This document shows positions 55,108 through 64,000 of a DNA stretch of 64,000 nt, in pieces. Every line of letters starts with the position of its first letter. The first letter of the stretch is position 1. A program made the translations under genes and the position numbers. This DNA is from CBDCNH01 sp965219015 (GTDB lineage Bacteria > Pseudomonadota > Alphaproteobacteria > Rhodobacterales > Rhodobacteraceae), in the NCBI GenBank assembly GCA_965219015.1, contig CBDCNH010000013.1, positions 868,001 through 932,000 on the forward strand. Direction: 5' to 3'. The notes under the pieces are model-generated. The model saw only the letters and a program-made list of their open reading frames with translations, ran no database searches and had not been told where the DNA came from.

Positions 55108-56002
55108 GCCCGCCGGTGCCACCCCGCGCGGTTGCGGTGAGCGCCCCGCAGGCATTGGCGAGGCGCAGCCGGTCGCAGGGCGCGCGGCCGTCGAGCCGGC
55201 CGAAGAGGTAGCCCGCGTTGAACGCATCGCCGGCGCCCGTCGTGTCGACAGGGGTAACGGCGAGGCCCGGCGCTGCAAGGATCTCGGCGCCGATGGCGAG
55301 CGCTGCCCCATTCGCGCCGCGCTTCACCGCGATCTCGCGGGCGCCCATCGCCTGCAGGCGCGCGATGCCGTCGTCGAGCGAGGCCGCGCCCGTTAGCCGC
55401 GCGACCTCGGTCTCGTTCGGGAGGAACACGTCCGTCAGCGGCAGCACCTCCGCGAGCATGTCGGTCCGCCAGGCGCCGCCCGGATCCCAGCCGGTGTCGA
55501 GCGAGGTCGTGAGCTTCGCCGCGCGCGCCCTCGCGAAGAGCCGCGGCAGGTCGGGCCGGAGCGCGTCCTGGAGGTAGAACGAGCCGACGTGGAGATGCCG
55601 CGCGCGCGTCAGGAGGCTCAGGTCGATGTCGGCGAAGCCGAAGCGCGCCATCGTGCCGGGGCGGGTGAGGAGGAGCCGGTCGGCCGGGTAGGCGACCGCG
55701 ATGGTGAGGCCGGTCGGATGGACGGGATCGGTGCGGACGGCGCCGGTGTCGACGCCTTCCGTCGCAAGCGCGTCGCGGCAGAACCGGCCGTGGTCGTCGT
55801 CGCCGACGAGAGCTGCCATCGCGGTGCGGAGGCCAAGCCGGGCGAGGAGCACGCAGGTGATCGCGGTCGAGGAGCCGAGCGTCAGCATCATCTCGCCGAA
55901 GACCTGCTCGGTGCCGAGGACCGGCCCTCTATCCGCGAGCCCGGAGACGATCAGGTCGGGGTTCAGCTCGCCGACGGCGAGAACGTCGAGGTCCGGGCTC
56001 AG
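55055..56002 (-). CDS. PfkB family carbohydrate kinase
   Basis: A 315-residue ribokinase-fold sugar kinase with GELNPDLIVSGLAD at the N-terminus, FLPNETEVARLTG, and the ATP/catalytic signature VDTTGAGDAFNAGYLFG. The substrate is not fixed by sequence. The frame has no ATG, GTG or TTG between the upstream stop and the essential N-terminal motif, so the start is inferred to be CTG at 56002 in a CTGA overlap with the SIS gene stop. It is the last gene of the leftward catabolic operon and overlaps hisG by 53 bases. Confidence 0.88.
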   Translation of the reverse strand: MSPDLDVLAVGELNPDLIVSGLADRGPVLGTEQVFGEMMLTLGSSTAITCVLLARLGLRTAMAALVGDDDHGRFCRDALATEGVDTGAVRTDPVHPTGLTIAVAYPADRLLLTRPGTMARFGFADIDLSLLTRARHLHVGSFYLQDALRPDLPRLFARARAAKLTTSLDTGWDPGGAWRTDMLAEVLPLTDVFLPNETEVARLTGAASLDDGIARLQAMGAREIAVKRGANGAALAIGAEILAAPGLAVTPVDTTGAGDAFNAGYLFGRLDGRAPCDRLRLANACGALTATARGGTGGLTGLPAAEALMAQGRPD

Positions 56003-57018
56003 AGCGTCACGACCCGCGCGAGGTTGACCGGTGCATCGGGATCGGCGCCGCGGCGCAGCGCCGTCGCATGCGCGAAGACCTGCGCCGCCATCAGCCCCAG
56101 CGTGGCGCCCGCCTCGCGCCCGAGGGCGGCGGGCGTCGGGATGCGGAGATGCGCGTCCGGGTAGGCCCCGGCGTCGGGCCCGACGACGATCACCGTCGCC
56201 CCGAGCGCCGCCACGTCGCGCGCCAGCGCCGCCCCGTGGGCTGCGTCCGGGAGCGCGAAGATCAGCACGGCGGTCTTCGCGTCGGCGCAGGCCTTCGGCC
56301 CGTGGCGGTAGTCGAGGCTGTGATAGGCCTCGCTCGTGGCGATCGCCATCTCCTGGATCTTCAACCCCGCCTCGCAGGCGAAGGCATGGGCGGGCCCGGA
56401 GCCGAGGAACACGAAGCGGTCGAAGGCGCGCGCGTTCGCCGCTTCCCGGAGCGGTGCCGCATGGTCGCGGAGGAAGGCCTCGCCCGCTTCGGGGAGGCCC
56501 GCCAGCATCGCGCGATCCTCGCTGCCGCCGGTCAGCCACTGCAGCGCCAGAAGCATTCCGGTGAACGAGCGCAGCATCACGAGGCCATCCTCGCGGCCTT
56601 CGGGGACGACGAGCGTCGCGTCGGCGATGGCGGCGACCTCGGAGCCGTCCGTCGCTGTCACGCCGAGGAGCGCGGCGCCTGCGGCCTTGAGCGCCTTGCC
56701 CGCGAGGAGAAGCTCGCTCGACCGGCCGGACCGCGACAGGCCGATGGCGAGCCGGCGACGCTCGGATCGCCCGGTCTCGAAGGCGTCGAGGATCACTTCG
56801 CACGACGGCACCGCGCGGGCGTCGAGCCCGCGCCGGCGCATCCAGTCGGCCGCGGCGAGGGCGAGGTAGTACGAGCTTCCCGAGCCGAAGAGGAGCGTCG
56901 CGTCATGGGCGGCAGGATCGAGCGGCAGGGCCACGTCGCCTGCCTCGAGCCGGCCGAGAAGCCTGCGCCAGGCCTCGGGCTGCGAGACGAGTTCGGTCCA
57001 GGTGACGGTGCCGGTCAT
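55999..57018 (-). CDS. SIS domain sugar isomerase/deaminase (AgaS/GlmS-like)
   Basis: A 339-residue protein with two sugar-isomerase (SIS) domains: LLFGSGSSYYLALAAADWMRR and LSRSGRSSELLLAGKAL in the first, FVFLGSGPAHAFACEAGLKIQEM...SLDYRHGPK in the second. It lacks the glutaminase domain of GlmS and so matches amino-sugar-phosphate deaminase/isomerases such as AgaS, which convert a hexosamine-6-phosphate to a ketose-6-phosphate and ammonia. It overlaps the upstream dehydrogenase stop (ATGA). Confidence 0.88.
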   Translation of the reverse strand: MTGTVTWTELVSQPEAWRRLLGRLEAGDVALPLDPAAHDATLLFGSGSSYYLALAAADWMRRRGLDARAVPSCEVILDAFETGRSERRRLAIGLSRSGRSSELLLAGKALKAAGAALLGVTATDGSEVAAIADATLVVPEGREDGLVMLRSFTGMLLALQWLTGGSEDRAMLAGLPEAGEAFLRDHAAPLREAANARAFDRFVFLGSGPAHAFACEAGLKIQEMAIATSEAYHSLDYRHGPKACADAKTAVLIFALPDAAHGAALARDVAALGATVIVVGPDAGAYPDAHLRIPTPAALGREAGATLGLMAAQVFAHATALRRGADPDAPVNLARVVTL

Positions 57019-57976
57019 GCATGAACTCCGATCGGAACGAGGTTCGGCGGCACCCGCCCGGCGAGGACCGCGAGCGCGTTCTCGACCGCGAGCACCGCCG
57101 CGGCCGATTTCGCGCCGTGCGTGAGGCCGGCCATGTGCGGCGTGAGGATGACGTTCGGCAGCGCCATGAGCGGGCTTTCGGTGAGGGGCTCGGTCTCGAA
57201 CACGTCGAGCGCCGCGCCCGCGATGCGCTTCTCGGCCAGCGCCGCATGGAGCGCCGCCTCGTCGACGAGCTCGCCCCGCGCGACGTTGACGAGATAGGCT
57301 CCGGGCTTCATCCGGGCAATCTCGCGCGCGCCGATCATGCCGCGCGTTTCGGGCGTGAGCGCGGCGTAGAGGCTCACCACGTCGGACTCCGCCAGCAGCG
57401 TGTCGAGGTCCGCGTAGTCGATCGCGTGCGCGGCGGCGAAGCCCGGGTCCGGCGTGCGCGTGGCGCAGAGGATCCGCATCCCGAAGGCCGCCGCCCGCCG
57501 CGCCGCTGCCCGGCCGATCTGCCCGAGACCCACGAGGCCGAGGGTGGCGCCCGCAAGGCCCATCGAGCCTTGCGTGTCGGCGGCCCAGCGCCCGGCACGG
57601 AGCGCCGCGTCGCCGCGCGGGATCTGGCGGACGAGCGCAAGCATGAGACCGATGGAGAACTCGGCGCAGGCCTCGGCATTGACGCCCTTCACGCATGTGA
57701 CGGCGATGCCGCGGGCGGCGGCCGCGGCGAGGTCCACGTTGTCGGTGCCCGAGGTGTGGAGCGCAATTACGCGGGCGCGCGGCGCGAGATCGAGCGCCGC
57801 CGCGTCGATCCGCATCACGCGGCCGGTCACGATGGCGTCGGCGGCAGCGAGGCGCGCGGGGTCGATCCGCGCGAAGGGCACGAGGCCGTCGATCCAGTCC
57901 ACGGCGTGCCCCGAGCCCGCGAGCCGCGCCACGGCTTGCGGCAGGCTCGCGAGGCTGTCCGACACGACGAGGATGG

Positions 57977-57980
<4 letters not shown>
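57015..57980 (-). CDS. D-isomer specific 2-hydroxyacid dehydrogenase
   Basis: A second D-2-hydroxyacid dehydrogenase (321 residues), of the phosphoglycerate/hydroxypyruvate reductase type: LHTSGTDNVDLAAA, the NAD loop GLVGLGQIGRAAARRAAA, Arg in NVARGELVDEAAL, Glu in DVFETEPL and His in LTPHMAGLT. The likely start is CTG at 57980, in a CTGA overlap with the ABC ATPase stop; GTG at 57965 would remove the first beta strand. Its place between a sugar ABC ATPase and an SIS protein suggests a step in the same catabolic route, substrate unknown. Confidence 0.87.
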
Positions 57981-59031
<1,051 letters not shown>

Positions 59032-59032
<1 letters not shown>

Positions 59033-60336
59033 CAGGCGGAATGCGGCAGCGATGCCGCGTGGTAGGGCGCGAGCGCACGGTGGACGGCGGCGGTGGCGGT
59101 GGCCGTGAGCGAGAACGGACCTTCGGGCGTGAAGTCGGGCATGTACTGGTGCAGCAGAGGGGCAGGGATGTCGCGCCCGTCGAGATTGGCGCCGAGACGG
59201 CGGACGGCTTCGATGACCGCCGGCACGGCCCAGTAATAGCGCACGCGGTCCGACAGCGCGAAATGGCGCAAGATCGTGTCCCCTGCCGGATAGTGGCTGC
59301 GCCAGTGCGACGGGTCCGCGTCCATCGCGGCGTCGATGGCGGAGCGCAGGCCGGCGCGGGGCCCGGGAGCGACGAGCTCCTGCTCGACGAGCTCCGCCGC
59401 GTAGAGCGCCTCGCGGAGCGCGAAGGTCAGAGCGGGGCCGACCTTGAGGATGCCGAAGCGCGCCGCGACAAGAGCCGGGTAGCTTGCGGCGGGCTGGAAA
59501 TCGGTCGAATGCGCTTCGTAGACCGCGCCACCAAGGTCCGCGGCCACCGCGGTGAGTCCCGGGGCGGCGGTCGGATCGTAGCGCACGACATCGAGGTTGC
59601 CGAAGTCGAGCCCCGGCTGCACGACGATGGCGCGCACCCGGTCGAAGGCATCGCCGGTGCCATGCATCGCGGCGCGGTGCGCCTCCCAGGTCAGCGCGAC
59701 GCGGGCGGGGTCGGTCGGGCGGATGGCGTGGCCTTCGCCCATGCCGCCCGGCGCGGGAACCTCGGTGCCGATGACGTAGATCGGCCGCGCGCCCGTGGCC
59801 TCGGCGGCCCGCATGAGGCGGCCCGCGCGCTCCGCGACGGTCGCCTCGTCGAGCGCCGCGGGGTCGTCCGCGCAGGGCATCGAGCAGTCGAGGTGCAGCT
59901 TCTGGAACCCCGCCGCCGCATAGGCCGCGACCAGCGCCTCGGCTTTCGCCATCGCCGCCTCGCTGCCCAGCTCCCGCCACGGCTGCGGGCCGAGATGGTC
60001 GCCGCCGAGCAGGACCGGCGTGCCCGCGGCTTCCGCCGCGTCGCGCACGAGGCGCGCGAACTCGGCGGGCCGCATCCCGGTATAGCCGCCGTCCTGATTG
60101 ACCTGGTTGCACGTCGCCTCGATCAGCGGGAGCTGACCCGCGTCGCGCGCCGCCTCGAGCGCAGACCGGATGACGAGCGGATGCGCGCTGCAGACCGAGG
60201 TCAGGGCCACCCGATCGCCCCTGGCGTTGCAGGCGAGCACGTCGGCTGCGACGGAAGCGGCGTAGGTCGGTGCGTGGTCCTTCACGGCGTCCACGATAAT
60301 CCCGGTGCCGGACTTGTAAACATGCCGTGGGTCCAT
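59032..60336 (-). CDS. GatZ/KbaZ-family protein (tagatose-bisphosphate aldolase subunit family)
   Basis: A 434-residue protein of the GatZ/KbaZ family: SVCSAHPLVIRSALEAARDAG, ATCNQVNQDGGYTGM, GGDHLGPQPWR, LHLDCSMPC, and GPALTFALREALYAAE. In enterobacteria GatZ is a non-catalytic partner of the aldolase GatY, but no GatY-type gene is here; in Agrobacterium a GatZ-family protein was reported as a tagatose-6-phosphate 4-epimerase, an activity that fits this setting. It opens the leftward operon and is divergent from the binding-protein gene. Confidence 0.9.
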
Positions 60337-60380
60337 GCGGCGAAGTTGCGACGCGCGGCCCGAAAAGCGACGGAAACCGA

Positions 60381-60400
60381 TTGGCACCATTCGGCACCAT
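60381..60400. promoter_or_regulatory. Tandem 10-bp repeat in the divergent sugar-operon promoter
   Basis: TTGGCACCAT and TCGGCACCAT follow one another directly (9 of 10 identical), spaced one helical turn apart in the 111-base gap between the two sugar operons. A candidate operator for a pathway regulator; none is encoded in the window. Confidence 0.5.
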
Positions 60401-60447
60401 GCTACGGTCGTGCGAATGCCGTGAACAAACGCCGGGGGGACACGATC

Positions 60448-61713
60448 ATGCCGACGAACACGAGGGTTGCGACGGGGCTGGGGATGCTGCTGGCCGGAGC
60501 GGTGCCCGCGGCCTACGCGCAGGACGCCAAGACCATCACCATCGCCACGCACTACAGCCAGGAGCAGATGGCGCCGCTGCTGGCGTGCTTCGCAACCTAT
60601 GAAAAGCAAAATCCCGGCATCAAGATCGAGTTCCAGCAGGCGTCCTACCGCGACTTCCTGCAAACGATCCTCACCGCGCGCGTCGGCGGCACCTCGCCCG
60701 ACATCTACAACATCTACTCCGTCTGGGCGCCGCAGCTGGCCGACGCGGGCACGCTCGCCGAGCCGCCGGCGGAGATCCAGGATTTCGTGAAGCAGAGCTA
60801 CGGCGCGGGCACGGTCGATGCCGCGACGATCGCCGGCACGCTCTGGGGCATCCCGACGGAGCTCTCGGTCTACGAGCTCGTCTACAACAAGAAGCTCCTC
60901 GCCGCCGCAGGCTTCGACGCGCCGCCCGCGACCTGGGACGAGCTCGCCAAGATCGCCGCCGCCACGACGAAGAAGAACGACCAGGGCAACCTCACCGTCG
61001 CGGGCTACACCTACGGCCCGTCGGTCGCCAACGCGGTCCACATCTTCTACGCGCAGATGTACGCCGAAGGCACGAGCCCCTATTCGGACGACCTGCGCTC
61101 GACCAACTTCACCAGCCCCGAGGCGATCCGCATCCTCGAGCGCCAGGCCAAGCTCTTCGCCGACGGCAGCACGTCGAACGCGGTCACGACCGACGATTTC
61201 CCGGCCGGCGGCGCGGCGATGGCGATCCTCGCCAACTGGAACAAGCAGAGCCTCGAGGATGCGTTCGGTGATGAGTTCGAGGCGACCGTCGGCGTCGCGC
61301 CGATCCCGGCGGACGGCGGCCCTCCGGGGACGATGCTCTACTCGTTCCTCTGGGCCGTCGATTCGGCCTCCAAGGTGCAGGACGAGAGCTGGGCGCTCCT
61401 GAAGTGGCTCGACACGGCGCAGGACGGGGCGGCGATGAGCTGCACCGGCCAGATGCTCGAGGATCTCGGCGCGCTGACCGGCAACCTCGCCGATCTCGCG
61501 GCGATGAAGACCGACGACCCGTTCACCGCGCCCTACGTCGAGGCGATCAAGTCGGGTGCCGCCAAGACCCAGCCGAACATCTGGCAGGCGGACGAGAACG
61601 ACCGGACGCTCCGCGGCTACATCGACCAGGTCTGGTCGGGGCAGATGAGCGCCGCGGACGCGATGCAGGCGGCCGACGCCGAAGTGACCGAAGTGCTCGA
61701 CGAACAGGAATGA
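60448..61713 (+). CDS. Sugar ABC transporter substrate-binding protein
   Basis: A 421-residue periplasmic binding protein of the CUT1 type. A signal peptide (ATGLGMLLAGAVPAAYAQ) is followed by ITIATHYSQEQMAPLLACFATYEKQNPGIKIEFQQ and typical lobes; the region LWGIPTELSVYELVYNKKLLAAAGFD is diagnostic of the family. ATG at 60448 has GGGGGGA 7 bases upstream; a GTG at 60421 would place that site inside the gene. Heads the rightward transporter operon. Confidence 0.93.
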   Translation: MPTNTRVATGLGMLLAGAVPAAYAQDAKTITIATHYSQEQMAPLLACFATYEKQNPGIKIEFQQASYRDFLQTILTARVGGTSPDIYNIYSVWAPQLADAGTLAEPPAEIQDFVKQSYGAGTVDAATIAGTLWGIPTELSVYELVYNKKLLAAAGFDAPPATWDELAKIAAATTKKNDQGNLTVAGYTYGPSVANAVHIFYAQMYAEGTSPYSDDLRSTNFTSPEAIRILERQAKLFADGSTSNAVTTDDFPAGGAAMAILANWNKQSLEDAFGDEFEATVGVAPIPADGGPPGTMLYSFLWAVDSASKVQDESWALLKWLDTAQDGAAMSCTGQMLEDLGALTGNLADLAAMKTDDPFTAPYVEAIKSGAAKTQPNIWQADENDRTLRGYIDQVWSGQMSAADAMQAADAEVTEVLDEQE

Positions 61714-61762
61714 ACCCACGGGCGGCGGCGCCGTGTCGCCGCCCGACGAAAGGCCGACGCGC

Positions 61763-62734
61763 ATGCCCGACAGCGCAGCCCCCGCGCGCCTCGCGCCGCC
61801 GCTCCAGCCCGGAGCGGCGGGGATGGCGCTTGTCGACGGGCCGGCGCCGACCTGGCGGCAACGCGCCGGCTCGAAGGCGGTGGCGCCGTGGATCTTCCTC
61901 GCGCCGGTCATAGCCTTCGGGCTCGTGTTCTTTCTGCTCCCGCTCGGCTATGCCGCCTACATATCGCTCACGAAGTGGAACAGCCTCACCCCGCCAAGCT
62001 GGGTCGGACTGAAGAACTACGCCTACCTTCTGACGGTCGACCCGCGGTTCTGGGGGACGTTCTTCAACACGCTCTATTTCGCTGCAGGAACGCTCGTCGT
62101 CGGCGTGCCGCTGGCGCTCGTGCTCGCTTACGCCTTCACGCGGGCCTGGGGGCAGGCGTTCTGGCGCTCGATCTACTGGCTGCCCTACATCACCAACGTC
62201 GTCGCGGTCGCCTACATCTGGCAGTTCATCCTCGACGACAGCTTCGGCCTCCTCAACCGCGCGCTCGGGTTCGTCGGGCTGCCCGGTCCCGGCTGGCTCA
62301 CCGACCCCGCGCTGGCGATGACCTCGATCATCCTGATCTTCGTGTGGATGCAGCTCGGGCATAACCTGCTGCTGTTCTCCGCCGGGATCGCTGGCATCGA
62401 CGAGAGCTACTACGAGGCGGCACGGCTCGACGGCGCGACCGAGACGCAGCTCTTCCGCCATGTCACGGTGCCGCTCCTCAAGCCCACGATCCTCTTCGTC
62501 CTCATCACCAACTTCATCACCGGGCTCAGCTACTTCGTGCTGATGCTGGTGATGGCCGACGTGGCGCCCTCGGGGCCGATCCGGGTGACGGGGCTCTACA
62601 TGTACGAGATGGCGTTCGGCGACCTGCGGCTCGGGCGCGCGTCGGCGGCGGCCTATATCCTCTTCGCGCTCGTCCTCGTGGTGACGCTGGTGCAGCTGCG
62701 CGTGTTCCGCCGCGGCGGCGTGGACGCGCACTGA
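61763..62734 (+). CDS. Sugar ABC transporter permease (MalF-like)
   Basis: A 323-residue inner-membrane permease with six hydrophobic segments after a cytoplasmic N-terminal region of about 40 residues, and the ATPase-coupling EAA loop YYEAARLDGATETQLFRHVTVPLL. It is paired with the second permease through a TGATG overlap. ATG 61763 is preferred over an in-frame ATG at 61733. Confidence 0.93.
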   Translation: MPDSAAPARLAPPLQPGAAGMALVDGPAPTWRQRAGSKAVAPWIFLAPVIAFGLVFFLLPLGYAAYISLTKWNSLTPPSWVGLKNYAYLLTVDPRFWGTFFNTLYFAAGTLVVGVPLALVLAYAFTRAWGQAFWRSIYWLPYITNVVAVAYIWQFILDDSFGLLNRALGFVGLPGPGWLTDPALAMTSIILIFVWMQLGHNLLLFSAGIAGIDESYYEAARLDGATETQLFRHVTVPLLKPTILFVLITNFITGLSYFVLMLVMADVAPSGPIRVTGLYMYEMAFGDLRLGRASAAAYILFALVLVVTLVQLRVFRRGGVDAH

Positions 62735-63630
62735 TGGCGGTCGTGTCGCAGAAGACCCCGGCGGCGCTGATCTGGGCGGTGGCGAAGTACGCGCTCCTCG
62801 CCGCGGGGGCCGTCCTGATGGTGGCGCCCTTCGCCGACATGTTCCTCGGCGCGCTCCGCACGCCTGCCGAGCGGCTCGCGCGGCCGCCCGCCTACTGGCC
62901 GCACGACCCGCAATGGGTGAACTTCGCCCGCGTGTTCACCGAGCTGCCGACGCTGCGCTGGCTCGGCAACTCGGTGTTCATCACGCTCACGGTCACGGCG
63001 CTGCAGCTCGGCACGAGCGCGATGGCGGGCTACGCGCTGGCGAAGTACCGCTTCCCCGGCGCGCGGCTTTTGTTCCGCACCGTGCTCGGCGCGCAGATGT
63101 TCCCGTTCTTCCTCTTCATCATCCCGATCTTCTTCATCCTGCGGTACTTCCCGCTCGCGGGCGGCAACGGCATCGCGGGGACGGGCGGGGCCGGGTTCCT
63201 CAACAGCTACACGGGGATTATCCTTCCGTTCACCGTCACCTGGTACGGCGTCTTCCTCATGCGGCAGTTCTTCATCGGCGTGCCTGACGAGCTCATCGAC
63301 GCGGCCCGGCTCGACGGCGCGGGCGAACTCCGCATCTTCGTCTCGGTGGTCCTGCCGCTCGTGGTGCCGGGGCTCGCGACGCTCGGGATCTTCGTGTTCG
63401 TCTACCAGTGGAACGAGGTCGTCTGGACGATGACGATCACCCGGACGGCGCCCGACCTGCAGACGCTGCCGGTGGGCATCTACCTCATCCGCGGCGCCTT
63501 CGTCGACGAGGCGACGAAGTCGCTCCAGCAGGCCGCGGTCGCGGTGTCGATCGTGCCGGTGATGGCGACGTTTCTGATATTGCAGCGGTTTTACATCAAG
63601 GGTTTGACAGCGGGAGCGGTGAAGGGATGA
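62734..63630 (+). CDS. Sugar ABC transporter permease (MalG-like)
   Basis: A 298-residue permease with about six membrane segments and the EAA loop ELIDAARLDGAGELRIFVSVVLPL; the NSVFITLTVTALQLGTSAMAGYALAKY stretch is typical of the MalG side of CUT1 transporters. Overlaps both neighbours (TGATG with the MalF-like gene, ATGA with the small gene downstream). Confidence 0.93.
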   Translation: MAVVSQKTPAALIWAVAKYALLAAGAVLMVAPFADMFLGALRTPAERLARPPAYWPHDPQWVNFARVFTELPTLRWLGNSVFITLTVTALQLGTSAMAGYALAKYRFPGARLLFRTVLGAQMFPFFLFIIPIFFILRYFPLAGGNGIAGTGGAGFLNSYTGIILPFTVTWYGVFLMRQFFIGVPDELIDAARLDGAGELRIFVSVVLPLVVPGLATLGIFVFVYQWNEVVWTMTITRTAPDLQTLPVGIYLIRGAFVDEATKSLQQAAVAVSIVPVMATFLILQRFYIKGLTAGAVKG

Positions 63631-63929
63631 CCACGGATTTCGATGACGACGCGGCCTATGCGGCCGAACTGATGCAGGAGATGCAGCGCCTTGGTGCGCG
63701 GCCCTATGCGGAGATCGGCGTGCCGATGTTCCTCGTGCCCGAGGATCTGACCGCGCCTCCCGAGGCCGAAGACGCGCCGTGGAGGGTCAGCCGCCTCGGC
63801 GCCGAGATGGCGCGCGCCGTCGCCGCGGTGACGGCGGCCAAGGGCGCGCTTCTCGCGGCCGATATCGCCAGCATCGTCGAGTATCTCGCCGACCGGCTCT
63901 TCGACGACGAACCCGCCGAATCGGCCTAG
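63627..63929 (+). CDS. Hypothetical small acidic protein in the sugar operon
   Basis: A 100-residue acidic protein (MTTDFDDDAAYAAELMQEMQ...). No family recognised; it is predicted helical at both ends with a Pro-rich middle (VPEDLTAPPEAEDAPW). Its start overlaps the permease stop (ATGA), and codon use is like the neighbours, so it is probably real and co-translated. A role in transport or catabolism of the same sugar is only inferred from position. Confidence 0.7.
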   Translation: MTTDFDDDAAYAAELMQEMQRLGARPYAEIGVPMFLVPEDLTAPPEAEDAPWRVSRLGAEMARAVAAVTAAKGALLAADIASIVEYLADRLFDDEPAESA

Positions 63930-63933
63930 GCCC

Positions 63934-64000
63934 ATGCTGCACCTCGCCGAACCCGCGGAGCGTACCGCGCGGCGGCTTTCGGCCGCCATGTCGGGCGGCC
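63934..64000 (+). CDS. Start of a further gene, truncated by the window end
   Basis: ATG at 63934 opens a frame (MLHLAEPAERTARRLSAAMSGG) that runs off the window, 4 bases after the previous stop. Too short to identify; its spacing suggests it belongs to the transporter operon. Confidence 0.4.
   Translation, partial: MLHLAEPAERTARRLSAAMSGG

Noticed and set aside
60378..60400. Sigma-54 promoter at TTGGCAC
   Set aside because: A -24-like TGGCAC is present but no TTGC-type -12 element stands at the correct distance.
59041..60447. Extension of the binding-protein frame upstream over the GatZ-family gene
   Set aside because: The signal peptide and ribosome site place the start at 60448; the upstream part is antisense shadow.

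Overview
The window is high-GC (roughly 70%) alphaproteobacterial chromosome. Gene content and order point to Rhodobacterales or a close relative: lgt-midA-pgeF, ubiK-YbjN-proC, hisS-hisZ-hisG with the short HisG, an LdtR-type MarR regulator, a phaZ-phaC-phaP-phaR block, DUF1467 next to methylmalonyl-CoA epimerase, and an intermembrane Slam-type gene. This assignment is inferred from gene content; there is no rRNA in the window. Genes are tightly packed, many joined by 1- or 4-base stop/start overlaps (ATGA, GTGA, TGATG), and several convergent pairs overlap at their 3' ends.

Layout. 1-4.2 kb: an Mrr restriction-enzyme remnant, the leftward lgt-midA-pgeF operon, ubiK, and the only gene-free gap above 300 bases (3635-4205). 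4.2-6.8 kb: a four-gene operon (YbjN, proC, CsaA-like, 2-hydroxyacid dehydrogenase). 7-13.6 kb: DEAD-box helicase, dienelactone hydrolase, carB, a CPBP protease. 13.6-20.4 kb: cfa, aspS (with an unusual internal insert), a DUF1800/DUF1501 pair and a response regulator. 20.5-28.3 kb: mce-DUF1467, an MDR dehydrogenase, EI24 and nitroreductase genes, an M48 lipoprotein, a frameshifted DUF2254 gene, PRC-barrel, ldtR, a von Willebrand A protein and gloA. 28.4-30.6 kb: a Slam-like outer-membrane protein with a candidate surface-lipoprotein substrate. 30.8-36.9 kb: thyX, ArsC-like, cold-shock protein, thrS, an ArsR-SRPBCC fusion, and two alpha/beta hydrolases. 36.9-41.4 kb: the polyhydroxybutyrate locus with three perfect CTGC-N3-GCAG PhaR operators. 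41.4-42.2 kb: an AT-rich HNH-like gene that looks acquired. 42.2-50.5 kb: class III aminotransferase, an 18-repeat MORN protein, nadE, wrbA, a zincin, gltX, a gamma-glutamylcyclotransferase and a GcvH-like protein lacking the lipoyl lysine and flanked by two different tandem repeats. 50.6-55.1 kb: tRNA-Ala(CGC), DUF2461, slyX, hisS-hisZ-hisG. 55-64 kb: two divergent operons for uptake and catabolism of a sugar or amino sugar (CUT1 ABC transporter, GatZ-family protein, SIS protein, PfkB kinase, 2-hydroxyacid dehydrogenase).

Most notable points: the arginine-for-lysine GcvH homologue and its repeats; the low-GC in-frame insert in AspRS; the Slam/lipoprotein pair; the PhaR operator set; the lone AT-rich HNH gene; two operon genes that appear to start at CTG; and a sugar cluster that could convert galactosamine-type sugars to fructose-6-phosphate through a GatZ-type epimerase. 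No CRISPR array, insertion sequence or phage module was seen.
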